A program made the position numbers and the translations under genes. The notes beneath the pieces were generated by a model. That model made no database searches and was not told where the DNA came from. It saw nothing but the letters and a program-made list of their open reading frames with translations. DNA of 37,225 nucleotides from assembly GCA_026981855.1 (NCBI GenBank), contig JALSIB010000055.1, forward strand, positions 1-37,225, given 5' to 3'. How positions within the stretch are numbered: position 1 is the stretch's first letter; each line of letters begins with the position of its first letter. This document shows positions 26,069-34,235 of this stretch, piece by piece. The stretch comes from Methylothermaceae bacterium. Lineage in GTDB: Bacteria > Pseudomonadota > Gammaproteobacteria > Methylococcales > Methylothermaceae.

Positions 26069-26935
26069 TCAGCCTGTCGCTTCCTGTTCTTCCACGGCTT
26101 GCAGGAAGAAATCGGGGGCGGCGAAGGCCGCCTTGTGGATGGCCAGATTGTAATAGCGGGTGGAAAACGGCTTGTTGGCGATGTCCTGTTCGCGCGGATG
26201 TCCGATGCCGCTTTTGGCGGCTACGGTGCCGCTCCACCAGCCGGAGGGATAGACCGGCTGGGGAAAGAACAGGGTGCTGACTTCCTTGAACCCGGCCGAT
26301 TTCATGGCTTTGCGCATGGGGTGGAGGATGTGGGGGTGGAACAGGGGGGATTCGCTCTGCTGGATCAACAGTCCGTCTCCTGACAGGCAGCGCAGGCAGT
26401 CCCGGTAGAAGTCCTCGGTGAACAGCCCCTCTCCGGGCCCCAAGGGGTCGGTGCTGTCGACGATGATCACCTCCACACTGCCTGGCGGTGACCGCTCCAC
26501 CCATTCGATCCCGTCCTCGAATTTCAATTGCGCCCGGGGGTCGTCGTTGGCCCGGCACAGTTCGGGGAAAAACCTTTCCGCAAGCCGGGTCACCCGTTCG
26601 TCGATTTCGATCTGAACCGCCTCTTCCACCTCCGGGTGCTTGAGCACCTCCTGCAGGCTGCCGCAATCCCCGCCGCCTATGATCCATACCCTCGATGGGG
26701 AGGGGTGGCTGTACAACACGGGATGGGTCATCATTTCGTGATAGAGGAAGTTGTCCCGGGCGGAGAGCATGACGAAGCCGTCGATGACCATCAGATTGCC
26801 GAAGCCGGCGGTCCGATAGATTTCGATTTTCTGGAACGGCGTCTGTTCCTCGTGCAGCTTGCGTTCGATTTTGAAGGAGAAGGCGCTGTGATTGTCTTCG
26901 TCGATTTCGGTGAACCACTCGTTTGGATTGAGCAT
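26069..26935 (-). CDS. speE: Spermidine synthase
   Basis: Transfers aminopropyl from decarboxylated SAM to putrescine. The 288-residue protein has YHEMMTHPVL, VWIIGGGDCGSLQEVLKH (usually GGGDGG; here Cys replaces a Gly), the acidic EIDERVTRLAE, the catalytic region DSTDPLGPGEGLF, and NLAIHKAAFAAPDF. The start MLNPNEWFTEIDED is chosen; an ATG 12 codons upstream is open but unlike the family. The substitutions leave some doubt about the exact polyamine product. Divergent from the formate dehydrogenase operon. Confidence 0.92.
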   Translation of the reverse strand: MLNPNEWFTEIDEDNHSAFSFKIERKLHEEQTPFQKIEIYRTAGFGNLMVIDGFVMLSARDNFLYHEMMTHPVLYSHPSPSRVWIIGGGDCGSLQEVLKHPEVEEAVQIEIDERVTRLAERFFPELCRANDDPRAQLKFEDGIEWVERSPPGSVEVIIVDSTDPLGPGEGLFTEDFYRDCLRCLSGDGLLIQQSESPLFHPHILHPMRKAMKSAGFKEVSTLFFPQPVYPSGWWSGTVAAKSGIGHPREQDIANKPFSTRYYNLAIHKAAFAAPDFFLQAVEEQEATG

Positions 26936-27008
26936 GGGCGGGCGTGTCTCCTGATTGAATAAAACCGGCAAAGTTTCCTATATTACGGGTTCGGTCGCAA
27001 ACCCCCCA

Positions 27009-27038
27009 TTGACCTGCCCGTGGCAATGGCGTTTTAAT
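27009..27038 (+). promoter_or_regulatory. Candidate promoter of the formate dehydrogenase operon
   Basis: TTGACC (27009-27014) and TTTTAA/TTTAAT (27032-27038) are spaced 17-18 bp apart and placed 30 bp before the first gene. This is the best sigma-70 match in the divergent region with speE. Confidence 0.45.
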
Positions 27039-27067
27039 TGGCAGGAAATTGTCTCGAGGATGTTTCC

Positions 27068-27262
27068 ATGGCAGATAAATCTCCCGTCAGAATCGATCGC
27101 CGAGGATTTTTCGGCAAGCTGTTCGCCGTGTCCACCGCGGCCTCCGCCTTGACGCTGGCGCGGCCTGGCGATGTCCGGGCGAAGGTGTCCCGATCCCCGA
27201 AGACAGGCGGTTACCGGGAGAGCGACCATATCCGCCGTTACTACCGCAGCGCCCGGGGGTAA
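27068..27262 (+). CDS. Formate dehydrogenase region Tat-target small protein
   Basis: A 64-residue protein with a twin-arginine signal (RIDRRGFFGKLFAV) and the C-terminal motif GYRESDHIRRYYRSARG. This is the pattern of the small Tat-target protein found next to formate dehydrogenase genes in proteobacteria. Function is unproven; it may accompany or help assembly or export of the enzyme. It is 2 bp ahead of fdhA and clearly cotranscribed. The start is MADKSPVRIDRRGF; an earlier in-frame ATG lacks support. Confidence 0.88.
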   Translation: MADKSPVRIDRRGFFGKLFAVSTAASALTLARPGDVRAKVSRSPKTGGYRESDHIRRYYRSARG

Positions 27263-27264
27263 GC

Positions 27265-30126
27265 ATGAAACTGATCAGACGCCCACTGCCGCAGGATGAC
27301 GGCCAGGGAATGGATCGCCGCACCTTCCTCAAGGGCTCCGGCGCGGCCGTTGGCAGCTCCGTCCTGGCCGGGAGCCTTTCCTTCAGGATGATTCGCCGGG
27401 CCGAGGCCCACGAAGGGCACGATCACGGGGACGAGGTGCGCCAGATCAAGACCGTTTGCACCCATTGCTCGGTGGGTTGCGGGGTGATCGCCGAAGTCAG
27501 AAACGGCGTTTGGATGGGGCAGGAGCCGGCGTTCGATCATCCCTTCAACCTGGGCGCCCATTGCGCCAAGGGGGCGTCGGTGCGGGAACACGGCCGTGGC
27601 GACAAGCGCCTCAAATATCCGCTGAAGAAAATCGATGGTCGGTGGCGGCGGATCAGCTGGGAGCAGGCGATCGAGGAGATCGGGGCGAAACTGCTGACCC
27701 TCCGCGAACAGTCGGGGCCGGATTCCGTATACTGGCTGGGTTCCTCCAAGCACAACAACGAACAGGCGTATCTGCTGCGCAAGTTCGTCGCCCTGTGGGG
27801 CACCAACAACGTCGATCATCAGGCCAGGATCTGCCATTCCACCACCGTTGCCGGGGTTGCCAACACCTGGGGCTACGGGGCGATGACCAACTCCTACAAC
27901 GACATTCACAACAGCCGCGCGATTCTGATCATCGGCGGCAATCCGGCCGAAGCCCATCCGGTTTCGATGCAGCACATCTTCCGCGCCAAGGAAAAGGGCG
28001 CCCGTCTGATTGTGGTCGATCCCCGTTTCACCCGCACCGCCGCCCACGCCGATCAGTACGTCCGCATCCGCCCCGGTGGCGACATCCCTTTCGTCTACGG
28101 CCTGTTGTGGCACATTTTCGAGAACGGCTGGGAGAACCGGGAATTCATCAAACAGCGGGTCTACGGCATGGACGCCATACGCGCGGAGACGAAGAAGTGG
28201 CCGCCCGAGGAAGTGGAGCGGGTGTGCGGGGTGCCGCGGGATCAAGTGTTCCAGGTCGCCAGAACCCTGGCCGAGCACCGTCCCGGGACCGTGGTCTGGT
28301 GCATGGGCATCACCCAGCACCACCACGGCAACAACCAGACCCGGCTGCTGTGCATCCTGCAGCTGGCCCTGGGCAACATGGGGGTGGCCGGCGGCGGCAC
28401 CAACATCTTCCGCGGCCACGACAACGTCCAGGGGGCCACCGACGTGGGGCCCAACGCCCACACCCTGCCGGGCTATTACGGCTTGAGCGAAGAGGCGTGG
28501 CGCCACTGGGCCCGGGTATGGGATGTGGATTACGATTGGCTTTCGGCCCGTTTCGACCCGGCGGAATACGACGACGGCAAGGGGGGGAAAGCCAGAACCA
28601 TGTTCCAGGCGGGTATTCCGGTGTCGCGCTGGATCGACGGGGTGCTGGAGGACAAGGCCAACCTGTCCCAGAAGGACAACATCCGCGCCATGATCTTCTG
28701 GGGGCACGCCCCCAACAGCCAGACCCGGGGGCTGGAGATGAAACGGGCCTTCGAGAAGCTGGATCTTCTGGTGGTCATCGACCCTTACCCCACGGTGTCG
28801 GCGGTGATGCACGAGCGGCGCGACGACACCTACCTGCTGCCCGCCTGCACCCAGTTCGAGACCCGCGGCTCGGTGACCGCCTCCAACCGTTCGGTGCAGT
28901 GGCGCAACCGGGTGATCGAGCCCCTGTTCGAGTCCCAGCCCGACCACGTCACCATGTATCAGCTGGCGAAGAAGCTGGGTTTCGCCGCCGAGCTGACCAA
29001 ACACATCCGGGTCGAGGAGGACGAGCCTGTCATCGAGGACATCCTGCGGGAGATCAACCGCGGCACTTGGACCATCGGTTACAGCGGTCACAGTCCCGAG
29101 CGGTTGAAGCGCCAGCAGGAAAACTGGCACACCTTCGACACCACCACCCTCAAGGCCGAGGGCGGTCCCTGCGACGGCGAATACTACGGTCTTCCCTGGC
29201 CGTGTTGGGGCACGCCGGAGCTGGGACATCCGGGTACGCCCATCCTCTACGATTTGTCCAAACCGGTGGCCGGGGGCGGGCTGCCGTTCCGGGCCCGTTT
29301 CGGCGTCGAGCGTGACGGTGTCAGTCTTCTGGCCGAAGGCAGCTACACCCGGGACTCGGAGATCAAAGACGGCTACCCCGAGTTTTCCGACGCGCTGCTC
29401 AAGAAACTGGGCTGGTGGGACGATCTCACCCCGGTGGAGAAGCAGGCCGCGGAAGGCCGCAACTGGAAGACCGACCTTTCCGGCGGTATCCAGCGGGTGG
29501 CGATCGCTCACGGTTGCGCCCCCTTTGGCAACGCCAAGGCCCGCTGTGTCGTCTGGACCTTTCCCGATCCCGTGCCGGTCCACCGCGAGCCGATTTACAG
29601 CAACCGGCGTGATCTGGTGGAGCGGTACCCCACTTACGCCGATCGCGGGCGCTTCTTCCGCCTCCCCACCCGCTACGCCTCGTTGCAGCAAATCGATTTC
29701 AGCCACAGGTTCCCCCTGGTGATGACTTCCGGCAGGCTGGTGGAGTACGAAGGAGGTGGTGCCGAAACCCGTTCCAATCCCTGGCTCGCGGAACTGCAGC
29801 AGGAAATGTTCGTGGAGGTGCACCCGGCCGACGCCAACGACGCTGGTCTGCGCCACGGCGGCAAGGTCTGGGTCGAGGGGCCGGAAGGCGGGCGGATCCT
29901 GGTGACCTGCTTCGTCACCCGTCGGGTGCCGAGGGGCACGGTGTTCATGCCGTTCCATTTCGGTGGCCGGTGGCAGGGGGAGGATCTGCAGGACCGTTAT
30001 CCCGAAGGGACCGCTCCCTATGTGCGCGGGGAATCGTGTAACGTGGTATTCACTTACGGTTATGATTCGGTCACCATGATGCAGGAAACCAAAGTATCGT
30101 TGTGCCGGCTGAAACGGGAGGGATGA
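27265..30126 (+). CDS. fdhA: Formate dehydrogenase catalytic (alpha) subunit, periplasmic, Cys-type
   Basis: A 953-residue molybdopterin (bis-MGD) oxidoreductase oxidising formate to CO2 in the periplasm. Features: Tat signal at residues 17-22 (DRRTFL), His-rich HEGHDHGDE, a [4Fe-4S] site with Cys65, Cys68, Cys72 and Cys100, and Mo/W ligand Cys190 followed by His191 (ARICHST), so no selenocysteine is needed. Further landmarks are IIGGNPAEAHPVSMQHIFRA, GITQHHHGNNQTR, GNMGVAGGGTNIFRGHDNVQG and the C-terminal cofactor-binding domain (FPLVMTSGRLVEYEGGG, EVHPADAND). Together with the 4Fe-4S and cytochrome b subunits it forms a membrane-bound quinone-reducing complex. The very long antisense frame is a codon-bias shadow. 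Confidence 0.95.
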   Translation: MKLIRRPLPQDDGQGMDRRTFLKGSGAAVGSSVLAGSLSFRMIRRAEAHEGHDHGDEVRQIKTVCTHCSVGCGVIAEVRNGVWMGQEPAFDHPFNLGAHCAKGASVREHGRGDKRLKYPLKKIDGRWRRISWEQAIEEIGAKLLTLREQSGPDSVYWLGSSKHNNEQAYLLRKFVALWGTNNVDHQARICHSTTVAGVANTWGYGAMTNSYNDIHNSRAILIIGGNPAEAHPVSMQHIFRAKEKGARLIVVDPRFTRTAAHADQYVRIRPGGDIPFVYGLLWHIFENGWENREFIKQRVYGMDAIRAETKKWPPEEVERVCGVPRDQVFQVARTLAEHRPGTVVWCMGITQHHHGNNQTRLLCILQLALGNMGVAGGGTNIFRGHDNVQGATDVGPNAHTLPGYYGLSEEAWRHWARVWDVDYDWLSARFDPAEYDDGKGGKARTMFQAGIPVSRWIDGVLEDKANLSQKDNIRAMIFWGHAPNSQTRGLEMKRAFEKLDLLVVIDPYPTVSAVMHERRDDTYLLPACTQFETRGSVTASNRSVQWRNRVIEPLFESQPDHVTMYQLAKKLGFAAELTKHIRVEEDEPVIEDILREINRGTWTIGYSGHSPERLKRQQENWHTFDTTTLKAEGGPCDGEYYGLPWPCWGTPELGHPGTPILYDLSKPVAGGGLPFRARFGVERDGVSLLAEGSYTRDSEIKDGYPEFSDALLKKLGWWDDLTPVEKQAAEGRNWKTDLSGGIQRVAIAHGCAPFGNAKARCVVWTFPDPVPVHREPIYSNRRDLVERYPTYADRGRFFRLPTRYASLQQIDFSHRFPLVMTSGRLVEYEGGGAETRSNPWLAELQQEMFVEVHPADANDAGLRHGGKVWVEGPEGGRILVTCFVTRRVPRGTVFMPFHFGGRWQGEDLQDRYPEGTAPYVRGESCNVVFTYGYDSVTMMQETKVSLCRLKREG

Positions 30127-30244
30127 ACATGCGATCGGTAACCATGCCGGGAAAAGGTGAGGGGGATGCCGGGAATCTGTCCCCCCGCGCCCGAAACCCC
30201 GCCATTGTTTCCCTGGCGTGCCACGAGACGGAATGGAGCCCGAC

Positions 30245-30859
30245 ATGGCGCGAATGAAATTTCTCTGTGACGATGAGCGCTGCATCGAATGCAATGCCTG
30301 CGTGACCGCCTGCAAGAATGAAAACGACGTGCCGTGGGGCGTGAATCGCCGCCGGGTGGTGACCTTGAACGACGGCCAGCCAGGGGAGAAATCCATCTCG
30401 GTGGCCTGCATGCACTGCACCGATCCGCCTTGCGCCGCGGTGTGTCCCGTGGATTGTTTCTATATCACCGAAGATGGCGTGGTCTTGCACGACAAGGACT
30501 TGTGTATCGGTTGCGGATACTGTTTCTATGCCTGCCCCTTCGGAGCGCCGCAGTTTCCCCAGGACGGGGCTTTCGGCGCCCGGGGGAAGATGGACAAATG
30601 CACTTTCTGCGCCGGGGGACCGGAGGAGGATCTGTCCGAGGCGGAATTCGAAAAATACGGCCGCAACCGCCTGGCCGAAGGAAAGCTCCCCCTGTGCGCC
30701 GAAATGTGTTCCACCAAGGCGCTGCTGGCGGGGGACGGCGACATCATTGCCGACATCTTCCGGGAGCGGGTGGTGCGCCGGGCCGGTCGGGACGATGACA
30801 GAAAGCCGCCGGCCTCCCCCTGGGGCTGGGGCCAGGCCTATGGAGGGAAAAAGCCGTGA
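30245..30859 (+). CDS. fdhB: Formate dehydrogenase iron-sulfur (beta) subunit
   Basis: A 204-residue ferredoxin-like subunit with four 4Fe-4S motifs: CDDERCIECNACVTACK, CMHCTDPPCAAVCPVDC, CIGCGYCFYACPFG and the C-terminal CTFCAGG...CAEMCSTKALL. It relays electrons from the catalytic subunit to the haem subunit. ATG 30245 (MARMKFLCDDERC) follows GGAG at good spacing; the frame opens nine codons earlier. It overlaps the small lipoprotein gene by 4 bp (GTGA). Confidence 0.95.
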   Translation: MARMKFLCDDERCIECNACVTACKNENDVPWGVNRRRVVTLNDGQPGEKSISVACMHCTDPPCAAVCPVDCFYITEDGVVLHDKDLCIGCGYCFYACPFGAPQFPQDGAFGARGKMDKCTFCAGGPEEDLSEAEFEKYGRNRLAEGKLPLCAEMCSTKALLAGDGDIIADIFRERVVRRAGRDDDRKPPASPWGWGQAYGGKKP

Positions 30860-31038
30860 AAGCATGGCGTCTGGCTGGAATGGTGATGCTGCTGGCAGGT
30901 TGCGGTGGGGAATCGGCGGACACCCTCCTCGATGACAATCCGGGCTATGCGGGCAAGCCGGACAAGCACGCGATGGCCGGCGCGGAAAGGGAGACGGTGC
31001 TGCGCCAAAGGTTGCTCAAGATCCAAACGGACCGTTAG
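30856..31038 (+). CDS. Small lipoprotein of the formate dehydrogenase operon
   Basis: A 60-residue protein starting at GTG within the fdhB stop (overlap GTGA). It has a short signal and lipobox LLAGCGG, then DDNPGYAGKPDKHAMAGAERETVLRQR. Small lipoproteins like this occur between beta and gamma subunit genes of this FDH type. Role unknown. It ends 8 bp before the gamma subunit. Confidence 0.8.
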   Translation: MKAWRLAGMVMLLAGCGGESADTLLDDNPGYAGKPDKHAMAGAERETVLRQRLLKIQTDR

Positions 31039-31046
31039 GAAAGGCG

Positions 31047-32072
31047 ATGGCTGCAACAGGATGTCACCGTTTTGGCCGACTGGTTCGCTGGGGCGTGCTG
31101 GTGGGCGTATTGCTGATGTACGCCTCCCTGCTGTGGGCGGCCGGTCCGGACGGCGCCAATCCGCGTTCGGATTTGTGGCGTCAGGTGCGGGAGGGCGTCA
31201 GTGGATACAGTGCGGTGGCGGGTCAGGAAACCGGGGAGTTGATCCAGGCTTCGGGTGAATTCTGGCGCCGGCTGAGAAACGGCCCGCTTTCCTGGGCGGT
31301 GGGCCTGGCGCTGGGGGGAACGTTGGCCGCCTTGTCCCTGTTCTATCTCCTCAAGGGCCCCATACGCCTCGCCAAACCCCGCACCGGGGTTCTGGTGCCC
31401 CGCTGGAACGCGGCAGAGCGGTTTCTGCACTGGCTGACGGCGCTATCATTCATCTTGCTGGCCCTGACCGGGCTTGGTCTGCTGTATGGGCGCAAGGCGC
31501 TGTTGCCCTGGATGCAACAGGAAACCTTCGCCGCCGTGCTCGGCTGGGGGAAATTCCTGCACAACCTCACCGGGCCGCTTTTCGTCCTGTGCCTGTTGGC
31601 GATGACCTGGATGTGGTTCAAGGACAATCTGTGGCGCAAGAGCGACTGGCGCTGGTTCAAGTCCTTTGGCGGCATGTTCGGTGGCGGGCACCCGCCGGCG
31701 GGACGGATGAACGCGGGAGAGAAGGCCTGGTTCTGGCTGCTGGTCACTTTCGGAACCCTGGTTTCGCTTACCGGCCTAGTGCTGGATTTCCCCTTGTTCG
31801 GTCTGGAAAGGGAGTGGATGCAGCTTTCCCACCTGCTCCATGTGGCCGGCGCTCTCGTGATCATGACTGGGGCGCTGGGGCACATTTACATCGGTTCCCT
31901 GGGTACGGAGGGTGCTTTGGAAGGCATGGTCCGCGGCAGGGTGGATCTCTCCTGGGCCAGGCAGCATCATCGGTTGTGGCTGGAAGAGATCGGAATCGAG
32001 AAGAAACGGCCCAAGGGCGAAGCGACGCCGGAAACCGAACGCCCAACGGGTTTCTTCCGCCCGCAGGGATGA
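31047..32072 (+). CDS. fdhC: Formate dehydrogenase cytochrome b556 (gamma) subunit
   Basis: A 341-residue membrane subunit. An N-terminal hydrophobic segment, a periplasmic stretch and about five transmembrane helices in all carry haem-ligand histidines: RWNAAERFLHWLTALSFILLAL, KFLHNLTGPLFVLCLLAMTW and LSHLLHVAGALVIMTGALGHIYIG. This is the FdnI-type cytochrome that passes electrons to quinone. The C-tail (ETERPTGFFRPQG) is charged. It is the last gene of the formate dehydrogenase operon. Confidence 0.93.
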   Translation: MAATGCHRFGRLVRWGVLVGVLLMYASLLWAAGPDGANPRSDLWRQVREGVSGYSAVAGQETGELIQASGEFWRRLRNGPLSWAVGLALGGTLAALSLFYLLKGPIRLAKPRTGVLVPRWNAAERFLHWLTALSFILLALTGLGLLYGRKALLPWMQQETFAAVLGWGKFLHNLTGPLFVLCLLAMTWMWFKDNLWRKSDWRWFKSFGGMFGGGHPPAGRMNAGEKAWFWLLVTFGTLVSLTGLVLDFPLFGLEREWMQLSHLLHVAGALVIMTGALGHIYIGSLGTEGALEGMVRGRVDLSWARQHHRLWLEEIGIEKKRPKGEATPETERPTGFFRPQG

Positions 32073-32160
32073 CTTTCCCACCGACCCGCCCCCCCGCTTC
32101 GGGCAGGCCCCGGGGAGGTGTTTCCGACCACCCGGGTTATTTTCCCGTGTCACCATCCGG

Positions 32161-32197
32161 TTTCGGTCCGGCGGCCCCTTCCGCCCGGACCCCGAAA
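32161..32197. terminator. Intergenic hairpin after the formate dehydrogenase operon
   Basis: TTTCGGTCCGGCGG (32161-32174) folds on CCGCCCGGACCCCGAAA (32181-32197) around CCCCTT, with two unpaired cytosines. There is no T-run on the plus strand, so termination of the operon is only plausible. Confidence 0.45.
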
Positions 32198-32236
32198 AAA
32201 CAAACCGACAGGTGTTGAGGAAATGGAGAGGGAACG

Positions 32237-33220
32237 ATGACGACAGAAGGAAAACGACGCTACCGCATGGACCCCAACCGCGATTACCGCGATCCCGAAT
32301 TCTGCGGGAATGAAGACGGAGAAACGCTGAATCAGGGCGCGGTGACCCACTACGACGAATGTTACCGGGATTATCTGACCGCCTGGTGCAACCGCGACAA
32401 CCTGGCGCTGCATTATGGATACTGGGACCGCAGCGAACCCTACCGCCATCATCGGGCGTTGCTGGACAAAAACCGGCTGTTGTATGAAAAGGCGGAAATC
32501 GTTCCCGGCGACCGGGTGCTGGACGCCGGTTGCGGGATTGGTGGAAGCGCCATCTGGATGGGCAAACACCATGACAACCGGGTGACCGGCATCAGCATCA
32601 GCGCCCGGCAGGTGCATTGGGCCGGTCACCATGCGAAGCGTCACGGCGTGGCGGACAAGGTGAGGTTCGAGGTGGCGGATTTTTGCCGGATGCCGTTTCC
32701 CGATGAATCCTTCGATGTGGTCTGGGCACTGGAGAGCGCCTGCCACGCCTTGCACAAGGGCGATTTTATCCAGGAGGCCTGGCGGGTGTTGCGCCCCGGC
32801 GGGCGTCTTGTGGTCTGTGATGGTTTCCTGCTGCAACGGGAATTCAGCCCGCGGCAGTGGAAAGCGGTCGTCACCTGTCTCAACGGCTGGGCCGTACCCA
32901 ATCTGTGTTCCCGCCCGGAATTTCAGGGGTTGCTGGAGGAAGCAGGCTTCCGGGAAATCTCGGTTTGCGACATCACCCGGCAAACCCTTCCCTCGGCGCG
33001 GCACATGTACAAGGTGGCCAGGCGGTTGTACCCGGTGCAAAAAATCAGCCAGTGGCTGGGGTTGAGAACCCGGGCGCAAACGGCGAATTACCATGTCGGC
33101 CTGGCGCAGTTGCTGCTGTTCGAAGAGCGGTTGACGGAATATTGTGTTTTCGTCGGCCGCAAACCGGCCGGTAGGCGAAGCCGGCAGGGCAGGGGCGGGC
33201 TTTCTTGTGGAGGCGGATGA
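32237..33220 (+). CDS. SAM-dependent methyltransferase
   Basis: A 327-residue class I methyltransferase. Motif I reads VLDAGCGIGGSAIWM, followed by VTGISISARQVHWA, FEVADFCRMPFPDESFDVVWALESACH (motifs II region) and WRVLRPGGRLVVCDGF. This layout resembles the tocopherol/sterol/glycine-betaine-type small-molecule methyltransferases; the substrate is unknown. A Gly/Arg-rich tail (RRSRQGRGGLSCGGG) is unusual. GAGGAAATGGAGAGGG provides ribosome binding. It is the last core gene before the integron cassettes. Confidence 0.85.
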   Translation: MTTEGKRRYRMDPNRDYRDPEFCGNEDGETLNQGAVTHYDECYRDYLTAWCNRDNLALHYGYWDRSEPYRHHRALLDKNRLLYEKAEIVPGDRVLDAGCGIGGSAIWMGKHHDNRVTGISISARQVHWAGHHAKRHGVADKVRFEVADFCRMPFPDESFDVVWALESACHALHKGDFIQEAWRVLRPGGRLVVCDGFLLQREFSPRQWKAVVTCLNGWAVPNLCSRPEFQGLLEEAGFREISVCDITRQTLPSARHMYKVARRLYPVQKISQWLGLRTRAQTANYHVGLAQLLLFEERLTEYCVFVGRKPAGRRSRQGRGGLSCGGG

Positions 33221-33539
33221 CCATGATGATGTCCTCTGGAATCAGGGTTGGTGTCGTGAGGCTTTGGCCTCTTCAATCAGGCTGGAAAGTACGTCTCTGG
33301 CCTGGAACAAAGGATAACTCCTTCGGGGAATATGATCACACGGGATCCAACACTTAACGACATGCCATTGCGATCCGGCCGACTCTTCGAGCCAGAGGGG
33401 CAACGATCCCGCTGGCCCAGGGCATCGTTATATTCGCCCCGGTTTCGTCCAACCCTCATCTTAGACAGATACGAGGGGAAGGATTTATGCAACAACGTCA
33501 TATGGGTATGATATTTTCATTCGATCTAAAATATATGAA
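33221..33539. other. Non-coding boundary between core genome and cassette array
   Basis: About 320 bp with no convincing gene. The first part is GC-rich like the core, and from about 33480 the sequence turns strongly AT-rich. The position is where an integrase gene divergent from the array would be expected, yet the only minus-strand frame (33277-33501) does not read like a tyrosine recombinase. It may be remnant or rearranged DNA. Confidence 0.6.
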
Positions 33540-33595
33540 TAGACGAAATTCGTCTAGTATTAGAATGACGAGTTTCGTCTATTTAACTGTTAGGC
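33540..33595. other. Candidate attI-like recombination site
   Basis: The triplet-core GTTAGGC (33589-33595) opens the first cassette but is not preceded by an attC stem. Upstream are TAGACGAA-A-TTCGTCTA (33540-33556, a perfect inverted repeat) and GACGAGTTTCGTC (33567-33579). GACGAA recurs just after the core. Direct repeats beside a GTTRRRY core resemble the integrase-binding layout of attI. No intI is adjacent, so the call is inferential. Confidence 0.45.
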
Positions 33596-33653
33596 TTTCG
33601 ACGAATCTGTCTTTAACTCCCCTTAATTGGGCGTGTAAGGAAATAAAGTAATA

Positions 33654-33731
33654 ATGAAGAAATTATTAGAGAGTAAAGCAATAAATTTAGAGGCTTATTT
33701 GGCTTCTGTAGAAAAATTAATTGCCTACTGA
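33654..33731 (+). CDS. Tiny ORF of 25 codons in the first cassette
   Basis: ATG 33654 to TGA 33731 encodes 25 residues (MKKLLESKAINLEAYLASVE... then KLIAY) with an amphipathic helical look. GTAAGGAAATAAAG lies 10-17 bases upstream as a possible ribosome binding site. The stop is inside a hairpin. It could be a leader peptide, a real microprotein or chance; no homolog recognised. Confidence 0.4.
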   Translation: MKKLLESKAINLEAYLASVEKLIAY

Positions 33732-33749
33732 CAATACGCTGTCAGTAGG
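33724..33749. terminator. Hairpin over the end of the tiny ORF
   Basis: CCTACTGACA and TGTCAGTAGG form a perfect 10-bp stem with loop ATACGC, immediately followed by GCTTCTCTATAATT. It may be a terminator or attenuator ahead of the ABM gene. It lacks the AAC/GTT core, so it is not attC. Confidence 0.5.
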
Positions 33750-33794
33750 GCTTCTCTATAATTGCTTCTTTTCAATTAAATGAGGTAATAAAAC

Positions 33795-34094
33795 ATGAAA
33801 AACAATGAGTATGTATTAGAGGTAGCGATATTTACAGTAAAAGAAGAATTTACTGAGAGAATGCCCGAGATACGGGCTGGGTTAAGAAAAGCACTAATAG
33901 ATTTTTCTGGCTTAATGGAGTTAGAAACGTTTTCACCTATTGACAATAATAGGGTGTTTGCAGACATTGCAAAGTGGGATACATTAGAGAATGCAATGAT
34001 AGCCGCGAAAGCATTTGAAAGCGGAGATAGCCGATTCTTGCCCTACATGGAAGCTATCGAGGATATAAAATTTATGGGGCATTTTAAACCATAA
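33795..34094 (+). CDS. Antibiotic biosynthesis monooxygenase-like (ABM/dimeric alpha-beta barrel) protein
   Basis: A 99-residue cassette protein: EVAIFTVKEEFTERMPEIRAGL at the N-terminus, ALIDFSGLMELETFSPIDNNRVFADIAKWDTLENAMIAAKAFE in the middle. The beta-helix-beta pattern, with FADIAKWDTLENA in the typical strand-to-helix position, matches the ABM/dimeric barrel superfamily. These range from quinol monooxygenases to binding proteins, so the function is not defined. GAGGT eight bases before ATG 33795 gives the start. Confidence 0.75.
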   Translation: MKNNEYVLEVAIFTVKEEFTERMPEIRAGLRKALIDFSGLMELETFSPIDNNRVFADIAKWDTLENAMIAAKAFESGDSRFLPYMEAIEDIKFMGHFKP

Positions 34095-34097
34095 AAA

Positions 34098-34212
34098 GCC
34101 TAACAAATAGCTCCAGCGGACAATTTACAGCGTGGTTTGTTTGCGTATTCGCTTCGCTCAATTTTACGCAAACAAACCACGCTGTAAATTGCCGCTGAGC
34201 AAGGCGTTAGGG
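34098..34212 (+). other. attC site 1 (115 bp)
   Basis: R'' GCCTAAC and R' GTTAGGG (34206-34212) bracket two long arms: CAGCGG-A-CAATTTACAGCG... pairs with ...CGCTGTAAATTGCCGCTG, with one extrahelical A and a variable loop around TTCGCTTCGCTC. The near-perfect folding and GTT core define an integron recombination site. Confidence 0.93.
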
Positions 34213-34235
34213 CAGAAAAATAGTGGGGGTGCTAC

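Noticed and set aside
27241-30420. A 1059-codon open frame on the minus strand opposite the formate dehydrogenase genes
   Set aside because: It is the antisense shadow of the GC-rich, strongly biased fdhA coding sequence; the sense protein has all family motifs and the antisense product has none.
33352-33433. A possible degenerate attC (ACTTAAC ... GTTATAT) upstream of the array
   Set aside because: Beyond the outer boxes and TGCC/GGCA the arms do not pair, and the R' box departs from GTTRRRY.
33277-33501. A 74-codon minus-strand frame where an integrase would be expected
   Set aside because: The translation shows no tyrosine-recombinase motifs and no ribosome binding site; it reads as low-content spacer.
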